Made by a program: the position numbers and the translations under genes. Shown one piece after another: positions 8,217-17,853 of a DNA stretch of 64,000 bases (its first letter is position 1; the number at the start of each line of letters is the position of its first letter). The notes under the pieces were generated by a model. That model made no database searches, was not told the DNA's origin, and worked only from the letters and a program-made list of their open reading frames with translations. Source of the stretch: Victivallis sp. Marseille-Q1083 (lineage in GTDB: Bacteria; Verrucomicrobiota; Lentisphaeria; Victivallales; Victivallaceae); assembly GCF_903645315.1 (NCBI RefSeq), contig NZ_CAHJXL010000002.1:873892-937891 (forward strand). The letters run 5' to 3'.

Positions 8217-10490
8217 ATGAAAAAGCAAAGCAATCGTAAGAGACATTGGTTAAACCACGGCGGCAAAATGATCGGAATCGGTACGGCCGGGATGTTGCTG
8301 TGTTCCTGCAGCTGGTTCAATCAGGAGCCGGAATCGACTGTGCCGACCGGTGAAAATCGTTTTGATTTCCTGCGTCATGAGGAGAATATCTCGGCGCCTG
8401 CCGAGCGGGAGACGATGGAGCAGGAGTTGGTCAAGGCGAAGTTGGATGAAGGTGACGAGCTGAGTGATGAACGGTTCAAATTGCTGACCGGTGCGGCGAA
8501 AACCGAAAATACACCGGCGCGAGGCGATGACAGCGAGCGGTTTTATGAAGATTTTATCCTGACGAATGCCGATGAAGAACTGCCGGTGTCACTGGTCTTT
8601 AACAGCGCGCCGCTGTTGGACGTGCTGCCGGCCTTCGCCGATGTGCTTGGCTTCAATTTTCTGGCCGACAGTGATTTAAAAAATGTCGTGACGTTGAACC
8701 TCAATTCGACGATGACCCGGCGGGAGTTGTGGGATACGTTCGACAAGATGCTCTATCTGTCCGGCGCCGGGGTTATGGTCGATGTCGATGGTTTGCTGCG
8801 GGTGATGCCGCTGTCCAAGCTGGCGATGCAGCCGGATGCCAGAATGGCGCACAACGGCAATGGCGAAGTTTATTATTATGCGTTGAAAAATACGACCGCC
8901 AAGGATGTTCTGAATCAATTGAAACCCTTCCTCGGCCGGGACAGTGTCGTCGTTGAACTGACACAGCCGAATGCCATCTTGCTGAGCGACGACCGCAATA
9001 ATATGCCGAAGATCAAACAATTGCTGGAAATCATCGACCAGAGCCGCCGCGGCAACTGGCCGCGCGCCATCATCAAATGTCGCAATGTGTTGCCGAGCAA
9101 GCTGACCGAAGAGTTGCAGAGTGTATTGCCGGTATTGGGCTTCAGCGTCGTTCGCACCACCGATACGACGAACGGCAATGTTGACGATACCAGCGGCGCG
9201 ATTTTGCTGGCCGGCATCGACCGGCTGCAGATTGTCGTTGCCTCGGCGGCGACCGAGGAAGCGATTCGGGAAATCCGGGATTGGGTCGAGATTCTCGACA
9301 GTTCCGATTCCATCGATCAGGAACGTATTTTCGTTTATAAGGTGGCGCACAACAAGGCGACACAGTTGACCGAGGCCTTGTCGGTGATCTTCGATACCCA
9401 GGGGTCGACGCTGACGGTCGATACCAGCGGCGACGACCGGACTTCGCAGGTGAATTCCAATTACAACAGTCGATCCGGCAGTTCTTCCGATACCGATACC
9501 AACCTCAAAACCGACCGTAACTCCAACGTATTCGATACGCCGGTCAAAGTGTTTGCCGACGGGGTGCTCAACCGGTTGGTGGTCCGGACGACGCCGCGGG
9601 CATACGCTTCGGTCAAAGCGTTGCTCGACCGGCTGGATGTCGTACCGGCTCAGGTGTTGCTTCAGGTGCTGGTGGTGGAGGTGACGCTGAACAAATCGAC
9701 CGAATTCGGCCTGGAATTTTCTTACGCCGACGATGGGGGCAACGCCGGCACTTTGCTGGGAACCAATTACTCCAGCCTTAACCCGTATGGCGACACTCCG
9801 GATGATGGTTTTCGTTTTCTGATCAATGACCCGGACGATCCTGAAAAGAAGTTCGGTTATATTAAAGCGTTGGCCGGCAACAATGCCTTGAAAGTGATTT
9901 CCAGTCCGCAACTGGTGGTTTCCAGCCACACCGAAGCGCAGATTTCGGTTGGCAGCCAGGTGCCGGTCATCTCGTCGGCAATCACCAATACCTCGTCGGA
10001 AGGCTCGCTGATCCAGAATTACAATTATCAGGATACCGGTATCATCCTGACCATCACGCCGGAAATCACCAGTACGGATCTGATTGCTCTTGAAGTCGTG
10101 CAGACGTTGTCGACCGCGATGACCAACACCATCAGCAAATCGATTGATTCGCCGATCATTCAGGAGCGGACTTTGCAAACCTCGATGACGATCGCCAACG
10201 GACGGACAATGATTCTCGGCGGTTTGATCCAGGAACAGAAGAGCGATGATTTGGAAACGATTCCGATCATCGGTGATATTCCGATCCTGAACCGGTTGTT
10301 CGGCAACACCAGCAGTTCGACGGAGCGGACGGAAATTCTGGTGATGATCACCGGATATGTCGTCGATGAAAAGAGCCCGGTCGAAGATATGATCAAGCGC
10401 TACAATGACGCGATCAAAGCGTTGAACGAGTTTGAAAATACGATGGGCGACCGCCTGGAAGCCGCCACGATCAAGGATCCCGTGCAATGA
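8217..10490 (+). CDS. gspD: Type II secretion system secretin GspD
   Basis: Outer-membrane channel of the type II secretion system, 757 residues. The N-terminus ends a hydrophobic stretch with LLCSCSW, so it may be a lipoprotein, although the lipobox is not canonical. N0 (about 120-200) and two or three N1-N3 repeat modules follow, one with a Ser/Asp/Asn-rich loop near 400-435. The C-terminal secretin domain shows VEVTLNKSTEFGLEF, VISSPQLVVSSHTEAQISVG, VPVISS, GGLIQEQ and IPIIGDIPILNRLFG. ATG at 8217 follows GGAAAAGAT. It overlaps gspE by ATGA, so the two are coupled. Confidence 0.95.
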   Translation: MKKQSNRKRHWLNHGGKMIGIGTAGMLLCSCSWFNQEPESTVPTGENRFDFLRHEENISAPAERETMEQELVKAKLDEGDELSDERFKLLTGAAKTENTPARGDDSERFYEDFILTNADEELPVSLVFNSAPLLDVLPAFADVLGFNFLADSDLKNVVTLNLNSTMTRRELWDTFDKMLYLSGAGVMVDVDGLLRVMPLSKLAMQPDARMAHNGNGEVYYYALKNTTAKDVLNQLKPFLGRDSVVVELTQPNAILLSDDRNNMPKIKQLLEIIDQSRRGNWPRAIIKCRNVLPSKLTEELQSVLPVLGFSVVRTTDTTNGNVDDTSGAILLAGIDRLQIVVASAATEEAIREIRDWVEILDSSDSIDQERIFVYKVAHNKATQLTEALSVIFDTQGSTLTVDTSGDDRTSQVNSNYNSRSGSSSDTDTNLKTDRNSNVFDTPVKVFADGVLNRLVVRTTPRAYASVKALLDRLDVVPAQVLLQVLVVEVTLNKSTEFGLEFSYADDGGNAGTLLGTNYSSLNPYGDTPDDGFRFLINDPDDPEKKFGYIKALAGNNALKVISSPQLVVSSHTEAQISVGSQVPVISSAITNTSSEGSLIQNYNYQDTGIILTITPEITSTDLIALEVVQTLSTAMTNTISKSIDSPIIQERTLQTSMTIANGRTMILGGLIQEQKSDDLETIPIIGDIPILNRLFGNTSSSTERTEILVMITGYVVDEKSPVEDMIKRYNDAIKALNEFENTMGDRLEAATIKDPVQ

Positions 10491-12091
10491 GTGTTTCGGA
10501 TTACAGAGAAGCGAACCGGGCGTTGCAGACGTTGCTGCGGGCCGAGTTTCCCGACTATCCCGAGGCGCCGGACCACCCGGCGGCCCGGGCGGCCGACCGG
10601 CAGTTGCTGGACAGCGGCAGCTTGACGGAACGGCAGTTGCTGGAGTTCTATGCCGCCGCTTATGAACTGGATTTGCCGGAGGAAGAGGAGTTGGCCCAGC
10701 CGGCAATTTATCCGGGCATGCCGCTGGAATACTGCAACGCCAACTGCTGTCTGCCTTATGAATGGGATGACGAGACGCTCACTTTTCTGATTGCCGATCC
10801 GTATGATCTGGAGCAATTGAGCTATCTGGTGAAGCATACCTGGAACCGGCGGTGTGCGTTTCGGCTGGTGCGGCGCACTTTCCTGGAGCGGATGCTGAGT
10901 AAACTGCAGAGCCAGGAGCAGAATGAAGCGGAAACCGCCGGCGATGTCGAGGATGAAACTACTTTGCGTACGATGGCCGGGGAAGCGCGGATCGTCCGGT
11001 TGGTGAACGATATTTTCACCCGGGCCATCGAGTTGGAGGCCAGCGACATCCATATCGAACCCGGTGAAGAGATGGTAACGGTCCGCTGCCGGGTGGATGG
11101 CGTATTGACAGAGATTCTCAGTTGTCCCTTGAACCAGTTTCCGGCGATCGCCTCCCGCATCAAATTGCTCGGCGGGCTCAACATTGCCGAGAGCCGTCTG
11201 CCGCAGGACGGCCGGACCAACATACAGCTCGGCCGCGAGGAGTTGGATCTGCGGATCAGTACGATTCCGATTCTGACCGGGGAGAGCATCGTCCTGCGTT
11301 TGTTGAATCAGGAAGCGCTTTCGTTCGACTTGAAGACGCTCGGCATGTCGTCGGAGTTGCTGGAACAATTTCACCGGCTCATCCAAATTCCGCACGGGAT
11401 GATTCTGGTGGTCGGACCGACCGGTTCGGGGAAAACCACGACGTTGTACAGCGTGATCAGCCAATTGAACGATCAGCGCAAAAAGATCATCACCATCGAA
11501 GACCCGGTGGAATACCGGATGCCGGGGCTTTGCCAGATGCAGGTCAACCCGAAAATCGGCGTCAGCTTCGCCGCCGGCTTGCGCCATATCGTCCGCCAGG
11601 ACCCGGATATCATCCTGGTCGGTGAAATCCGCGACCGGGAAACGGCGGATATTGCCATCAATGCGGCTTTGACCGGCCACCTGGTGTTGAGCACGTTGCA
11701 TACCAATGACGCGGTCGGGGCGGTGACCCGGCTGCTGGATATGGGGATGGAAAATTTTCTGGTGTCGTCGGCGTTGTTCGGCGTTTTGTCGCAACGGTTG
11801 GTCCGCAAACTTTGCCCGGTCTGCCACGGCAGCGGCTTCGATGCCGCCTATACCGGCAACCGCTGCAAGCGGTGCAACGGCACCGGTTACAAAGGGCGCA
11901 GCGGCATCTATGAATTGCTGGTCATGAACGATGCGCTGCGCGAAGCGGTCAACGGCAACCGTTCCAGTTCGGAACTGGAGGCGATCGCGATTCAAAATGG
12001 CATGCGAACGCTGCAGCAGGACGGTATGGCCAAAGTGGCAGCCGGCATCACTACCGCGACGGAAGTCAATCGTTCCACCGCCGAGTTGTAA
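10487..12091 (+). CDS. gspE: Type II secretion ATPase GspE
   Basis: Cytoplasmic hexameric ATPase that drives pseudopilus assembly. The N-terminal T2SSE domain is followed by the ATPase core: Walker A GPTGSGKTT (about residue 310), Asp box IITIEDPVEY, Walker B DPDIILVGEIRDRETA and the His box LSTLHTNDA. A four-Cys zinc motif (LCPVCHGSG and RCKRCNGTGYKGR) marks the GspE/PilB class and not PilT. The C-terminus carries GRSGIYELL. 534 residues, the usual size. Confidence 0.96.
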   Translation: MSVSDYREANRALQTLLRAEFPDYPEAPDHPAARAADRQLLDSGSLTERQLLEFYAAAYELDLPEEEELAQPAIYPGMPLEYCNANCCLPYEWDDETLTFLIADPYDLEQLSYLVKHTWNRRCAFRLVRRTFLERMLSKLQSQEQNEAETAGDVEDETTLRTMAGEARIVRLVNDIFTRAIELEASDIHIEPGEEMVTVRCRVDGVLTEILSCPLNQFPAIASRIKLLGGLNIAESRLPQDGRTNIQLGREELDLRISTIPILTGESIVLRLLNQEALSFDLKTLGMSSELLEQFHRLIQIPHGMILVVGPTGSGKTTTLYSVISQLNDQRKKIITIEDPVEYRMPGLCQMQVNPKIGVSFAAGLRHIVRQDPDIILVGEIRDRETADIAINAALTGHLVLSTLHTNDAVGAVTRLLDMGMENFLVSSALFGVLSQRLVRKLCPVCHGSGFDAAYTGNRCKRCNGTGYKGRSGIYELLVMNDALREAVNGNRSSSELEAIAIQNGMRTLQQDGMAKVAAGITTATEVNRSTAEL

Positions 12092-12103
12092 GGAATTGTC
12101 GTT

Positions 12104-13321
12104 ATGGGCTTGTACAAATATCTGGCCGCCAGCAAAGGCGAGGCGCCGCATGAGATCCTGGTCGAAGCGGACAACAGTTCGGAAGCGCTGGGAAAATTGC
12201 GCAGCCGCCGGATTGTGCCGATCAAGTTCTGCGGCGAAGCGAGCATGAACGGCAACGGCGGTTTTTCCTGGCGGCGGAGCAAGGTGAATACTTACGAATT
12301 CACCCGCCAGTTGGCTCCGTTGCTGGAGTCGTTCATCCCTTTGGAAAAAGCACTGGGAATCATTGCCGAGAGCGCCACGGTTCCGGAACAGAAAGCTTTC
12401 GTCACCTCGTTGCGGCAGGGGTTGCACGAGGGGAAAAAATTTTCCGAACTGGTTCGTTCGCATGGTTCTCTGTTTCCGGGGTATTACGCCAACCTGATCG
12501 AGAGCGGCGAAGAAACCGGCTGTTTGCCGGAGGTGGTCAACCAGCTTTATAAGTTCATGGGCGAGACCAAGGAGTTGAAGGACTTCATCGTCTCCAGCTC
12601 GATTTATCCGGCGGCGATCCTGGCGGTGACGATCACGGTGACAATTCTGCTGTTTACAATTTTCGTACCTCGTTTTGCCAAGATTTTTATCGATATGAAC
12701 CGGCCGATGCCCGGCAGCATGGAATTTCTGCTCGGCGTCAGTGCGTTTGCCTTCTGGGCCTGGTGGTTGATTCCGCTGGCGCTGATTTTGATTTGGCTGG
12801 GTTTGAAACGAGCTCTCGGCGAGGAGGCTTTGCGGTTTCAGATTCATCAGTTGCTGTTGCGGGTGCCGCTGCTTTGCCGGATCATCATCGATCTGGAAAT
12901 GTGCAAATATATCCGGACGCTAGCAATTTTGATCGCCAATCACGTCGAAATCATCCGGACGGTGAAAATTTCCGGGCGGATTATCCGCAATCCGGTCATC
13001 CGGACCGGTTTCGAAGACATCGGCAGGAAATTGAAAGGCGGAGAAAAATTGTCCGCCGCTTTGAGCGGCAACCGATTCGTGCCGGCGGAAATGGTGCCGA
13101 TGCTTCGGGTGGGCGAGGAGTCCGGAACCGTCGGGGAAATGCTGGGGCGGATCGCCAGCCATCTGGAGAATGACACCCGCTTGAAAATCAAGCATTTGCT
13201 CAGTTTGTTCGAGCCGGCGGTCATCGTCTTTCTGGCGTTGATGGTCTTGGTCGTCGTCGTATCGATTTTTGTCGCGATGATGGAAATCAATTCAATAAAT
13301 CAGGGAGGATCACAATTATGA
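12104..13321 (+). CDS. gspF: Type II secretion inner-membrane platform protein GspF
   Basis: Polytopic platform protein of 405 residues with two GspF domains and three membrane helices, the first near 165-190 (ILAVTITVTILLFTIFVPRF) and the last at the C-terminus (VIVFLALMVLVVVVSIFVAMM). FIPLEKALGIIAE and ESGEETGCLPEV are typical GspF/PilC stretches. A ribosome site AAGGAA lies 8 bases before the ATG. It overlaps gspG by ATGA. Confidence 0.94.
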   Translation: MGLYKYLAASKGEAPHEILVEADNSSEALGKLRSRRIVPIKFCGEASMNGNGGFSWRRSKVNTYEFTRQLAPLLESFIPLEKALGIIAESATVPEQKAFVTSLRQGLHEGKKFSELVRSHGSLFPGYYANLIESGEETGCLPEVVNQLYKFMGETKELKDFIVSSSIYPAAILAVTITVTILLFTIFVPRFAKIFIDMNRPMPGSMEFLLGVSAFAFWAWWLIPLALILIWLGLKRALGEEALRFQIHQLLLRVPLLCRIIIDLEMCKYIRTLAILIANHVEIIRTVKISGRIIRNPVIRTGFEDIGRKLKGGEKLSAALSGNRFVPAEMVPMLRVGEESGTVGEMLGRIASHLENDTRLKIKHLLSLFEPAVIVFLALMVLVVVVSIFVAMMEINSINQGGSQL

Positions 13322-13740
13322 AAAAACGCAGGTTGACAGGACGGAATTTTACTTTGATCGAGGTGGTGGTGGTCATCATCATCCTGGTAACGCTGGCTTC
13401 CATCGCCACGCCGCTGTATTTGAATAATTTGAAAAAAGCCAATGTCGGTGCCGCCAAAACCCAGCTCAAACTGCTGGCCGATGCGTTGACCAATTACCGG
13501 CTTGACGTCGGCGAGTATCCGGATACTTCGGCCGGGTTGCAGGCGCTGATCGAAAATGTCGACCAGAAGGAAAAATGGGAAGGGCCGTATTTGCAGCCGA
13601 ATGTGCCGAAAGATCCGTGGGGCAACGAATACATTTATATTTATCCCGGAGAACACCGCGATTACGATTTGTATAGTTACGGCGCTGACGGCCAGCCGGG
13701 CGGTACCGGCGAAAATGCCGATATCACCAACTGGGAATGA
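13318..13740 (+). CDS. gspG: Type II secretion major pseudopilin GspG
   Basis: Main pseudopilus subunit, 140 residues. The class III signal sequence RNFTLIEVVVVIIILVTLAS gives Phe+1 and the essential Glu+5, but position -1 is Asn instead of Gly. The mature part is classic GspG: AKTQLKLLADALTNYRLDVG, YPDTSAGLQALI, PKDPWGNEYIY and YSYGADGQPGGTGENADI, which contains the calcium-binding loop. The ribosome site GGAGG lies in the end of gspF. Confidence 0.95.
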   Translation: MKKRRLTGRNFTLIEVVVVIIILVTLASIATPLYLNNLKKANVGAAKTQLKLLADALTNYRLDVGEYPDTSAGLQALIENVDQKEKWEGPYLQPNVPKDPWGNEYIYIYPGEHRDYDLYSYGADGQPGGTGENADITNWE

Positions 13741-13746
13741 AAATCG

Positions 13747-14256
13747 ATGGGGGCGAACCGCAAATTTTTTACGCTGGTGGAAATGGTGGTGGTCGTCGCG
13801 ATCATCGCGGTGAGCACCTCGCTGGCGGTTGCCACGTTCCGCGGCGGTTCGTCGACCCAGTTGTTGAGTCGGGCCGGCTGGCAGTTCGAGGAATTCTGTG
13901 CCCGCGTCCGTTTTCAGGCGATGGAAACCGGTCGTGACCGTCTGGTGGTCTATGAGCCGGACAAACGCTGTTTCCGGGGAAAATATGCCGATGAAACGGA
14001 GCCCGGCGGTGATGCCGATGAGAAGACGTTGCAGCGTTGGGCTTTGCCGGAAGAATTTACTTTTAATGCCGAACAAGTTGCGGTTGAACCGGCGTTGGAA
14101 GCGGAAATGCCGCTGTTCCGTTTTTTTGCGGACGGCAGCGCTTCGGGCAAACGCCGGCTGGTGTTCAAATATCGTGAACGGGCACGTTACTTTATCATTT
14201 CGCCGCTGACCGGCCGGTTGCGCCAGAGCGAAGAGGCGCCGGAGGAAATGCCATGA
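13747..14256 (+). CDS. GspH-like minor pseudopilin
   Basis: Minor pseudopilin with N-terminal methylation motif FFTLVEMVVVVAIIAVSTSL; Glu+5 is present and position -1 is Phe. The mature part (FEEFCARVRFQAMETGRDRLVV) and later beta-rich region fit GspH. 169 residues. The subunit letter is assigned by gene order (after gspG) and length; sequence alone is weaker. Overlaps the next gene by ATGA. Confidence 0.8.
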   Translation: MGANRKFFTLVEMVVVVAIIAVSTSLAVATFRGGSSTQLLSRAGWQFEEFCARVRFQAMETGRDRLVVYEPDKRCFRGKYADETEPGGDADEKTLQRWALPEEFTFNAEQVAVEPALEAEMPLFRFFADGSASGKRRLVFKYRERARYFIISPLTGRLRQSEEAPEEMP

Positions 14257-14663
14257 AAACTCATTGGCGCTTTACCTTGCTGGAAGTAGTGATTGCGTTG
14301 GCGATTCTGACCGTTTCGCTGACCGGGCTGCTGCAGGTGCTGATCTCCTCCCAGGAGCGTCTGGCCAAAAGCATCGATCAATGGCGCCAAATGCATATGC
14401 TGATGCAGGCGGCGGAATATTACCTGCTTCAGAGTGAAGACCCGGACGATATTTCCACCGATTTTTTCCCGTACAAGGACTATAAGATCAACTGCTATTA
14501 CGAGGAGGCGGAAAATCTGCCGGAGGATTACGACAATCAACTCGGCCAGTTGCCGCTGCGCAGTTGCATCATCGAGCTGGTGCGCCGGAAAGACGGCGCG
14601 TTGATCGATAAATTAATCATCGACAGGATCAGTTATGAGTCGGCGACAGCGACAACCCAGTAG
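14253..14663 (+). CDS. GspI-like minor pseudopilin
   Basis: Short minor pseudopilin of 136 residues with the motif RFTLLEVVIALAILTVSLTG, Glu+5 present and Arg at -1. The mature region has the long N-terminal helix and a small C-terminal domain. Position third in the G-H-I-J-K order supports GspI, which forms the tip with J and K. Its end overlaps the next start by 29 bases. Confidence 0.8.
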   Translation: MKTHWRFTLLEVVIALAILTVSLTGLLQVLISSQERLAKSIDQWRQMHMLMQAAEYYLLQSEDPDDISTDFFPYKDYKINCYYEEAENLPEDYDNQLGQLPLRSCIIELVRRKDGALIDKLIIDRISYESATATTQ

Positions 14664-15312
14664 GCGCGCCTTTACGCTGGTGGAGATGGTGGTGGCGATG
14701 GCGATTCTGCTGCTCGTAGCCCTGATCATCGGTACCGCTTCTTCGACGATTTACAACGGTTGGAATCGTTCGGAGCGCATCACCCGTCAGTTGATGGATT
14801 ATCAGGCGATCGACCAGGTGATGGATCTGAATGTTCGCAATATGATTCCGTTTCGCTGGCAGGATGACAGCCTGGAGAATCGTTTCGTCTTTGCCGGAGA
14901 AAATGACTCGCTGCACTTTACGACGCTGCGGCGTTGTTATGACGGCGATGACGGGGCTTTGCTGTTTGTCCGCCTGAAGTTGGAGGATGACGCCCTGGTG
15001 GCGGAATATTCGCCTTATCCGCGCCTGCCGTGGCTGGAGGACGGCGAGCAGAAATACAGTCGCGAAGTGCTGACCGGGCAGGTGAAATCAGTCGCGTTTC
15101 TTTACGCCGAACAGGGATCCGGCGATGAGATCGAGTGGCTTGATGCATGGGAGGAGGAGGATCATGAAGCGATCCCGATGGCCATTCAACTGACCGTCGA
15201 GTGGCAGGATGGTCGGAAAGAGTGTTGGCTCCGTCGCACCGCCGGCAGCAGCACGCACAGCGTTTTCGGCTATCGCCAGACGGCGCAGACGATTACCGGA
15301 GCCGGCAATTGA
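14635..15312 (+). CDS. GspJ-like minor pseudopilin
   Basis: Minor pseudopilin of 225 residues with motif AFTLVEMVVAMAILLLVALI (Ala at -1, Glu+5 present). The region SERITRQLMDYQAIDQVMDL and the acidic, Trp-containing C-terminal domain fit GspJ. ATG at 14635 lies inside gspI, so the two are probably translationally coupled. Confidence 0.8.
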   Translation: MSRRQRQPSRRAFTLVEMVVAMAILLLVALIIGTASSTIYNGWNRSERITRQLMDYQAIDQVMDLNVRNMIPFRWQDDSLENRFVFAGENDSLHFTTLRRCYDGDDGALLFVRLKLEDDALVAEYSPYPRLPWLEDGEQKYSREVLTGQVKSVAFLYAEQGSGDEIEWLDAWEEEDHEAIPMAIQLTVEWQDGRKECWLRRTAGSSTHSVFGYRQTAQTITGAGN

Positions 15313-15329
15313 AAGGAGGCGTTGAACTG

Positions 15330-16322
15330 ATGAATTCCGACTGCCGGCAATCCGGTTCCGCCTTGATTGCAGTGCTTTGTCTGATCTTTACTGCCGGGAT
15401 GCTGATTACCGCTGTAGCGGCGATGTCCCAGTACAATACGGTCAGCCTGGCTGCTCACACCGCTTTGCAGCGTTCTTTTTATATCAACGAAGGCTGTGCC
15501 AGCCGGATTCAGTGGCTGATCGAAGCGGACCGCACTCTGTATGCGACGGCGATTCTGGGCGATATGGATTACAGTGACTATGCCGAGGATCGTTATCTGG
15601 CCGACGGCGTGATTCATCAACTGGATTATTATGGTACGCCGGTGGAGTTCGTCATCTACGATGCGGCGAGCGGTTATGATTTCAGTGCCCAGAATTATCT
15701 GAACAGTCTGGAATGGATGAAAGTCGGTTTTGAACGGGACACCGAGTGGACGGACCGCTTGACGCAGTTCGGCAACCGGATTGGCGATTATATCGATTCG
15801 GATGACGACCTGGCGGTCGACGGCATGGAATACGGCGAGTATGAAGAACTCGGCAGGGAGCCGCTGCCGCGCAATGCGGCGATTCAGTTCCGGGAGGAAC
15901 TGTTCTATCTGCCGGATGCGGTGGAGCTGTTGCCGCCGGACAGCGATGGCCGCTTGACGCTTTACCGGTTGATTCCGCCGGAAAATACTTCCGACTTGAG
16001 CGGCACGCCCAGCCTTTTCAGTGCTTCGCCACTGTTGTTGATGAATTATTGCAATCTGACCGAAGAGGAAGCCGGCAAAGTCATGGAGGCGCTGGAACTG
16101 TGGCGGCGGGAGCGAATTCAGCTTTCGGATCAGTTGGATACTCTGCTGCTGAACAGTTTGAACAGCCTGTCACGACAGGAGAGCGGCAGTTATACGGTGG
16201 TGATCCGTCCGCCGCAGGAAAGCAAACGGCCGTCGCGCCGGTTGGTGTTTTCGTTCACCGCATCCGGAATCGGCGGCCCGGCGGACGGCACGATGCATTA
16301 TCTGGAATGGTTGTGGTTCTGA
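15330..16322 (+). CDS. gspK: GspK-like minor pseudopilin
   Basis: Large tip pseudopilin of 330 residues. The N-terminus SGSALIAVLCLIFTAGMLIT is the usual variant leader of GspK, here with no Glu+5, as is typical of this subunit. SFYINEGCASRIQWLIEA and the long helical insertion domain also fit. The start is ATG at 15330 because AAAGGAGG lies at 15312-15319; an in-frame upstream start at 15201 would sit inside gspJ. It ends the secretion operon. No gspO, gspN or gspS follows. Confidence 0.85.
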   Translation: MNSDCRQSGSALIAVLCLIFTAGMLITAVAAMSQYNTVSLAAHTALQRSFYINEGCASRIQWLIEADRTLYATAILGDMDYSDYAEDRYLADGVIHQLDYYGTPVEFVIYDAASGYDFSAQNYLNSLEWMKVGFERDTEWTDRLTQFGNRIGDYIDSDDDLAVDGMEYGEYEELGREPLPRNAAIQFREELFYLPDAVELLPPDSDGRLTLYRLIPPENTSDLSGTPSLFSASPLLLMNYCNLTEEEAGKVMEALELWRRERIQLSDQLDTLLLNSLNSLSRQESGSYTVVIRPPQESKRPSRRLVFSFTASGIGGPADGTMHYLEWLWF

Positions 16323-16346
16323 CGCGCCCGAGGCCGTCATATGCGC

Positions 16347-17102
16347 TCATTGAAATTGACGCCTGACGTATTCGAAGATGAAGATTGTCGCCGCCTGCGC
16401 CGCATTGAGTGATTCGAATTTTCCCGGCATGGGTATGGTGACCGGAATCCCGCCGGGCAACGGTGTCACACCATTGCCTTCGCTGCCGATGACTACGACG
16501 CTGCGGCAATAGAGAGCGCTCTGCTGAAAGCAATTTTCGCCCCGATGCGGATCGGTCAGATAGACGGTCGGGAACCCAAACTGCGCCGCCTGGGCGCACA
16601 AAGCCGGCAGGTCGGAAAATTGTCGCAATTTCAGTAAAAATTGCGCGGCGAGGGCGGAACGGATCACCTTGTCGTTGTAAGGGTCGACCGCACCGGCGGT
16701 ATACCATATTTCCGTCAGCCCGGCGGCTTTGGCCGTGCGGACGATGGTGCCGAAATTGCCGGGATCGCCAACCTGGTCCAACGCCAGAATGAAGGGATCG
16801 GCCGGCCGGTCGGTCGGGAGCGGCGGGGCAGGGGGACGGACGACGGCAAGCACGCCCTGGGCGTTGACCGTCGCGGCCAATGCCGCAAAGTCGGTTTCAC
16901 TGACCAGAAAAAGCTCGCCGGGAATGGTGATTCTGGCGGCCGCCGCGGCCGTCGCCACCGAAAACTCCACCAGCTCGGGGCGGGATTGGTAGATTTCGCT
17001 GCAGCAGCGAATCCCCTCGCAAATGCAACGGCCGGATTTTTTCCGGCCGTGTCTGGTATAAAGCGCCCGAATCAGCGCGAGTTGTTTGCGGGACGGCTTC
17101 AT
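16347..17102 (-). CDS. TrmH/SpoU-family RNA 2'-O-ribose methyltransferase
   Basis: SAM-dependent methyltransferase of the SPOUT fold acting on rRNA or tRNA ribose. The N-terminal substrate-binding part (RCICEGIRCCSEIYQS) is followed by motif 1 LDQVGDPGNFGTIVRTA, motif 2 VVVIGSEGNGV and motif 3 IPMPGKFESLNAAQAATIF, which form the trefoil-knot SAM site. ATG at 17102 is chosen; a TTG at 17111 overlapping the upstream stop (TTGA) is an alternative. About 251 residues. The exact RNA target cannot be told. Confidence 0.9.
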   Translation of the reverse strand: MKPSRKQLALIRALYTRHGRKKSGRCICEGIRCCSEIYQSRPELVEFSVATAAAAARITIPGELFLVSETDFAALAATVNAQGVLAVVRPPAPPLPTDRPADPFILALDQVGDPGNFGTIVRTAKAAGLTEIWYTAGAVDPYNDKVIRSALAAQFLLKLRQFSDLPALCAQAAQFGFPTVYLTDPHRGENCFQQSALYCRSVVVIGSEGNGVTPLPGGIPVTIPMPGKFESLNAAQAATIFIFEYVRRQFQ

Positions 17103-17107
17103 AAAAG

Positions 17108-17830
17108 TCAATCGGTCGCGGCGGCGGCCAGCGTGCCGTAATGGCCGTTTTCCAGCAGGTTGTAGAGGAACTGTGCCTGCCCCTGCCAGAACATCAACGC
17201 CGGGTCGGTCATTTGCGGTGTCGTATCCGGAGGCGGAACGATCGATTGCAGCATGTTTTCCGCTTTCGCCAGATCCTTCAATTCGATATAGAGCCGGGCT
17301 GCGTTATAGTTCCCTTCGCAACGCAGCGCCTCCTGCATGCCGGTGTTGCCGCCGGCCAGTGCAAACGCTTCGGCCGCTTCCGGCAGTTTGCCGCCGAGCT
17401 CCAGCAGATAGCCCTGGTTGAGGCTCAAGCGGTGCCGGAGTTCATTTTCCGGCAGCAGGACCAGCGCGGCGGAAATTTCTTCCAGGGCCAGATCGTATTT
17501 CTTATCTTCCTGGTACAGCCGGGCCAGCCGCAGGCGGGCGTTGACCGCATTCGGATGGGTCCCGTATTCCTGCAGCGCTGCCGTCAGTTGCTCGACGGTC
17601 CTGGCATCGGCCAGAACGTTCATCGCCTTCTGGTTGACCTGTTCGCGGTGGAACCACCAGGCGCCGGCGACGGTGACGGCGACCAGCAGGACGATTGCGC
17701 CGGCGAGAATGATCTTCCAATGCGCCATCACCAGCGTTTCAAAACGATCGAAATCGTCCATCAACTCACTGGACAACGCGGCATTGATCTTCTTGCGGGA
17801 ATTCTTGCTTTTTTTGTTGTCGTTGATCAT
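17108..17830 (-). CDS. Membrane-anchored TPR protein (YfgM-like)
   Basis: 240 residues. A charged N-terminus is followed by one membrane helix near 39-59 (IILAGAIVLLVAVTVAGAWWF) and then TPR-like helical pairs (NARLRLARLYQEDKKYDLAL, EALRCEGNYNAARLYIELKD). This resembles the YfgM/TPR_21 class linked to the Sec translocon and envelope chaperones, but the similarity is only in architecture. The ribosome site AAGGA lies 7 bases before the ATG. It sits between the AICAR formyltransferase and the RNA methyltransferase in a minus-strand operon. Confidence 0.65.
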   Translation of the reverse strand: MINDNKKSKNSRKKINAALSSELMDDFDRFETLVMAHWKIILAGAIVLLVAVTVAGAWWFHREQVNQKAMNVLADARTVEQLTAALQEYGTHPNAVNARLRLARLYQEDKKYDLALEEISAALVLLPENELRHRLSLNQGYLLELGGKLPEAAEAFALAGGNTGMQEALRCEGNYNAARLYIELKDLAKAENMLQSIVPPPDTTPQMTDPALMFWQGQAQFLYNLLENGHYGTLAAAATD

Positions 17831-17853
17831 CTTATTATCCTTAAAATTATGAC

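Noticed and set aside
10400-12847. Long antisense reading frame of 815 codons opposite gspD, gspE and gspF
   Set aside because: No domain or ribosome site; typical mirror frame of GC-rich genes.
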